Shown: positions 7,026 to 9,688 of the stretch, piece by piece
How positions within the stretch are numbered: position 1 is the stretch's first letter
Layout of the letters: each line of letters starts with the position of its first letter
Assembly: GCA_049972045.1 (NCBI GenBank)
Contig: JBMFKS010000106.1
Coordinates: 1 to 9,688 of the forward strand
Direction of reading: 5' to 3'
DNA: 9,688 nt
From: SpSt-77 sp049972045
Lineage (GTDB): Bacteria; Chloroflexota; Anaerolineae; B4-G1; DUEL01
Made by a program: the position numbers and the translations under genes
The notes under the pieces: generated by a model
Database searches by the model: none
What the model saw: the letters and a program-made list of their open reading frames with translations, nothing else
Told to the model about the DNA's origin: nothing

Positions 7026-7970
7026 ATGACAGAATCATGGATGATCCTGCGGCCCCTCGGCCCCGTCTCCTTCCGGTGGGGGGGCGTCACGTCGCCGCTT
7101 CTGCGCGGCTCCATGTCCGGCGCCATGGTGTCCCCGCTGCCGCTTCCCTCCACTGTGGAGGGATTTCTGCGCTCTTCCCTGATGAGGATAGGGGTGCTCG
7201 ACCGGCGCAACGTGATGGATCCACGCGCGCTCCAAGATCTGGGGATATCCATAGGGCCGGTGGCCCTTTACCTGCGCGGGGGTGGTGAGGAGCGCTTCTG
7301 CGTAAACGCCTACGGCACCGGTGGCCGTCTGGTGTGCGGGAACCCGGACGGGCATCCCCTCGCATTCTCCCCGCCGCGCGCCCTGAGGATAGGGGTGGCG
7401 CTGGATCGGGGCAGGAAGTCGGCGCTCGAGGGATATCTCTACTCGATGGAGCACATGGATCTGCGCCCCCGCCCCGTCTTGGAGGCGCTCAGGGAATCCG
7501 GGTGGAAGGGCGACCTGGAGGACGTGGGGATAGCGGTCAGCGCGTCTGCGGACGGGGAACTCCTGAGAAGGCTCGTGGGGCTCGTGGGACCGCTCGGCGG
7601 CGAGGGAACCCCCATCGTGGTCGAGGGCGTGCTGGACTCCGGCCCCTCCGGGAAATCGTGCCTGCTGGCTTCGCCCGCGCTGATAGATCGCCACGACAGC
7701 GGGAAGGGCGATGCGCTTCAGGTGGAGTGGGGATCCGCCAACGCATCCCTCAGGGGCTACCTGGTGGAGGATGGCGGCTCCCCGACCAAGGTGAGGCCCG
7801 TGCTGAGGTTGATCTCGCGCGGTTTCGCCCTGGACAGGAGGCTTCCCATGTCCCTCGCGGCAATGCCCGGGCCGATAGTGGACGGCGGGTGCTCACCCGT
7901 GGGGCACCAGGCGGGACTGGGATGGGGCGGCGTCCTCCGCATGGACCTCGGGAGGATCGAGGTGTCATGA
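7026..7970 (+). CDS. cmr3: Cmr3, Cas5-family subunit binding the crRNA 5' tag
   Basis: Cmr3 pairs with Cas10 at the base of the complex and holds the 5' tag of the crRNA. The 314-residue product matches archaeal Cmr3. It has an N-terminal RAMP strand with LRPLGPVSFRWGG (about residues 8-20), then a segment ending LPLPSTVEGFLRSSLM (about residues 38-53), the family's P-S-T-x-x-G motif. In the middle is IGVALDRGRKSALEGYLYSMEHMDLRP, which fits the conserved G-x-x-L-D-R...G-x-L-Y stretch. It ends with GLGWGGVLRMDLG, resembling the usual glycine/tryptophan C-terminus. C92 and C104 lie in a hairpin and could form a disulfide. The start is one of three tandem ATGs; 7026 is best spaced from the Shine-Dalgarno site. 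The stop overlaps the csx1 ATG by four bases (ATGA). Confidence 0.92.
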   Translation: MTESWMILRPLGPVSFRWGGVTSPLLRGSMSGAMVSPLPLPSTVEGFLRSSLMRIGVLDRRNVMDPRALQDLGISIGPVALYLRGGGEERFCVNAYGTGGRLVCGNPDGHPLAFSPPRALRIGVALDRGRKSALEGYLYSMEHMDLRPRPVLEALRESGWKGDLEDVGIAVSASADGELLRRLVGLVGPLGGEGTPIVVEGVLDSGPSGKSCLLASPALIDRHDSGKGDALQVEWGSANASLRGYLVEDGGSPTKVRPVLRLISRGFALDRRLPMSLAAMPGPIVDGGCSPVGHQAGLGWGGVLRMDLGRIEVS

Positions 7971-9361
7971 GGGTCGCGCTCGTGACGTGGGGCGATCCAT
8001 CCGGGTGGAGCAGCGCTAGCTACTCCGGATGCCCAGGCGACGCCGGGAATTCCGAGGGCTACTCCGTGCTCTCCTGCATCGACGCGGACCGCATTCTGCT
8101 GTTCGTGCAGGACTCCATGATAGTCCCGGCGACGCGCCTCGACAGGCGCAACGACGTGTACAGGAAGTGCGTCGAGCACACTATCTGCTGCAGGCACGCG
8201 AGGGACTACGGGGAGTGGCTGAATGAAGTCAAGGAGTACGTCAAGTGCGCGGTGGGCCAGATGGCACCCCGGATCGCCGACAGGATCAGCGTGCTCGTGC
8301 TGCCCTCCGAGGGGGAGCCGAAGGACGAGCGGTGCGAGCTCACGTCGAAGTTCACGGGAAGGCCGGACCTCATGTACGCTGTCGGCCTCCTGCAGGCATA
8401 CCGCGGGCTGATCGACGACACGAAGGACGACGGGCAGATGGAGCTCATGTTCGACATGACCCACGGGGTCAACTACCTCACCCACATCGTGGCCAGGATC
8501 GCCAGGGACGTAGCCGGCGTGCTGTCGATAGGTAGGGCGCAGGTCAGGGTGGACTACCGCGGGGCCGTCCCGATAGTGATGAACAGACATTACGAGATGA
8601 CCTCCGTGCTGCCGGCCGAGACCCCCAGGATATCGCCCGATGCCTACGACGACGCCGGGCTCGACGAGTGGACGAAGCTAACGAAATTCGCGCTCAGGGC
8701 GAACGCCCCGTTGCTCCTCCTGAAGTCGTTCGAGGGGAGTGGACTCGAGGACCTCCTCGAGGCCGTGCCGGACCAGCTGAGCACCATCGCGAACGTCCGC
8801 TGGAATGGGGACAGCAGCGTGACCGTGGACTACGCGTTCAAGAGGATCCCCGCAGTCATGAAGAAGCCGGGGGCCGCATATATGTCCATCCTCAGGGACG
8901 CGATCCGCAGGAGGCTGGTATCCGCTCGCGGCTCCGAGTACTCCTTGGCATCGCTCAACCGCATAAAGGACGAGGTGTTCTCCAGAATCTCGGAGCAGGC
9001 GTACATAATCGTGGAGGCTGAGCTCGAGAACCTCAACAGGGCAGCTGAATCACTGGGCGACGGCGATTGCAGGAGGTACCAGGATCTCATCAAGTACGAG
9101 TGTTCCGCCCACCCGGAGGCGCGGGGCCCCGAAGGGCAGGGCGGCCAGGAGCCCCGGACCGAGGGCCGCGGCGGCCTTCCCAGGGACCTCAGGAACTTCG
9201 TGGCACACGCGGGGCTCCTCAAGGAGCTCATCTACGTGTGCATGCACGGCCAGGAAATCTACCTCAGGTATAAAGAAGATGACCTATGCGAGTTCCTGAA
9301 GTCTCAGGACGTGAGATGTTCGTGGGCCAGCTCAATCGAATCCGCCCAGGGCAGCCCCTAG
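7967..9361 (+). CDS. csx1: Csx1-family CARF-HEPN ribonuclease activated by cyclic oligoadenylate
   Basis: Csx1 is the accessory RNase of type III-B systems. Cyclic oligoadenylate made by Cas10 binds its CARF domain and switches on the HEPN domain, which degrades RNA non-specifically. The 464-residue product has the typical length. Its N-terminus, MRVALVTWGDPSGW, is the Csx1 opening strand and loop. FDMTHGVNY at residues 162-170 is the conserved CARF-family signature. The C-terminal HEPN catalytic motif is RNFVAH (R409 to H414) followed by AGLLKE. Immediately before it lies a Gly/Pro/Glu-rich, probably disordered stretch (about residues 381-405). There are twelve cysteines, seven in the CARF half. 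ATG at 7967 overlaps the cmr3 stop (ATGA), and GGAGG at 7951-7955 provides a ribosome-binding site. No transmembrane segment or signal peptide is seen. Confidence 0.94.
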   Translation: MRVALVTWGDPSGWSSASYSGCPGDAGNSEGYSVLSCIDADRILLFVQDSMIVPATRLDRRNDVYRKCVEHTICCRHARDYGEWLNEVKEYVKCAVGQMAPRIADRISVLVLPSEGEPKDERCELTSKFTGRPDLMYAVGLLQAYRGLIDDTKDDGQMELMFDMTHGVNYLTHIVARIARDVAGVLSIGRAQVRVDYRGAVPIVMNRHYEMTSVLPAETPRISPDAYDDAGLDEWTKLTKFALRANAPLLLLKSFEGSGLEDLLEAVPDQLSTIANVRWNGDSSVTVDYAFKRIPAVMKKPGAAYMSILRDAIRRRLVSARGSEYSLASLNRIKDEVFSRISEQAYIIVEAELENLNRAAESLGDGDCRRYQDLIKYECSAHPEARGPEGQGGQEPRTEGRGGLPRDLRNFVAHAGLLKELIYVCMHGQEIYLRYKEDDLCEFLKSQDVRCSWASSIESAQGSP

Positions 9362-9688
9362 GAATTTCAGGAGGTACTCGCCGTCTCCCGTGAGGTACGC
9401 CTCGGCGCCGGAGACCCTCACATATCCCAGCTCGGAGAGCTGGGAGAGCATGCCGTACTCCAGCCTATCGGCGCGGAAGCGCCTCTCCCTCAGCGCCCCC
9501 AGGACCGTCCTCAGGATCCCCCTGGGATACGGCAGCACCGGTATGCGTATCACGCCGTAGCTCGAGGGGGGCGGGAAGAGCAGGTGCTCCAGAACGCTCC
9601 TCCTAGACCTATAGAAGTCGAGCCTCCTGTCCTCCGGCTGCGCGGCCAGGTCTGATATGTCCTTCCTGGCGCGCTCAAGCTCGGCGTT
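9332..9688 (-). CDS. Uncharacterised protein with a winged-helix-like C-terminus (5' end outside the window)
   Basis: The reading frame is open from the window edge to a TGA at 9334-9332, giving at least 118 residues; the start lies beyond base 9688, or an internal GTG at 9553 could start a 73-residue form. I do not recognise the family. The visible N-terminal part is a charged helix (LERARKDISDLAAQPEDRR), then a basic helix and a proline-rich turn (LLFPPPSSYG). The C-terminal part, FRADRLEYGMLSQLSELGYV followed by RVSGAEAYLTGDGEYLLKFL, has the helix-strand-helix pattern of a winged helix (LxxLxxxGYVxxx...YxLTxxGxxLL), so DNA binding is possible. It converges on csx1 with a 30-base overlap of coding ends. 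A link to CRISPR regulation is only conjecture. Confidence 0.65.
   Translation of the reverse strand, partial: NAELERARKDISDLAAQPEDRRLDFYRSRRSVLEHLLFPPPSSYGVIRIPVLPYPRGILRTVLGALRERRFRADRLEYGMLSQLSELGYVRVSGAEAYLTGDGEYLLKFLGAALGGFD

Noticed and set aside
7334..7966. N-terminal extension or cmr3-csx1 fusion upstream of csx1
   Set aside because: The 211 extra residues are a shadow frame of cmr3. The Csx1 family signature begins right at ATG 7967, which overlaps the cmr3 stop by four bases.

Overview
The window holds an almost complete type III-B (Cmr) CRISPR-Cas interference operon, very probably from a thermophilic archaeon of the Thermoproteota/Thaumarchaeota side. This rests on the high GC content by eye, heavy use of AGG for arginine, frequent GTG and TTG starts, an archaeal TATA box placed for a leaderless first gene, strong GGAGGTGA ribosome-binding sites inside the operon, and Cmr proteins resembling archaeal versions. 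The species cannot be named from the sequence alone.

Layout. Bases 25-375 (+) encode a small ArsR-type winged-helix regulator. Bases 237-785 (-) carry a probable uncharacterised gene that runs into the regulator from the other side. Bases 786-1073 are non-coding. They contain two short motifs, each present twice in the same order, followed by a TATA box. From 1074 to 9361 (+) there are seven tightly packed genes: cmr4, cmr5, cmr1, cmr6, cas10 (cmr2), cmr3 and csx1. Coding regions overlap at most junctions, so this looks like one transcript with translational coupling. At the right edge a minus-strand gene (9332-9688, 5' end outside the window) converges on csx1 and overlaps its last 30 bases. 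No transcription terminator could be recognised.

How the genes work together (family knowledge applied to motifs that are visible). Cmr1, Cmr3, Cmr4, Cmr5, Cmr6 and Cas10 would form the crRNA-guided complex. Cmr4 forms the backbone and keeps the aspartate that cuts target RNA. Cas10 keeps an HD nuclease motif, a zinc-binding cysteine cluster and an intact GGDD cyclase motif, so both DNA cleavage and cyclic oligoadenylate synthesis look possible. Csx1 keeps the CARF-type ligand-binding region and the HEPN R-x4-H ribonuclease motif, making it the expected receptor of that second messenger. The window contains no cas6, cas1, cas2, CRISPR array or recognisable ring nuclease, so crRNA supply and signal shut-off would have to come from elsewhere.

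The operon itself is a known kind of system. The less expected details are a 23-base out-of-phase tandem duplication inside cmr6, the duplicated motif module upstream of the promoter, paired cysteines throughout the complex, a long flexible insert beside the Csx1 active site, and two uncharacterised flanking genes.
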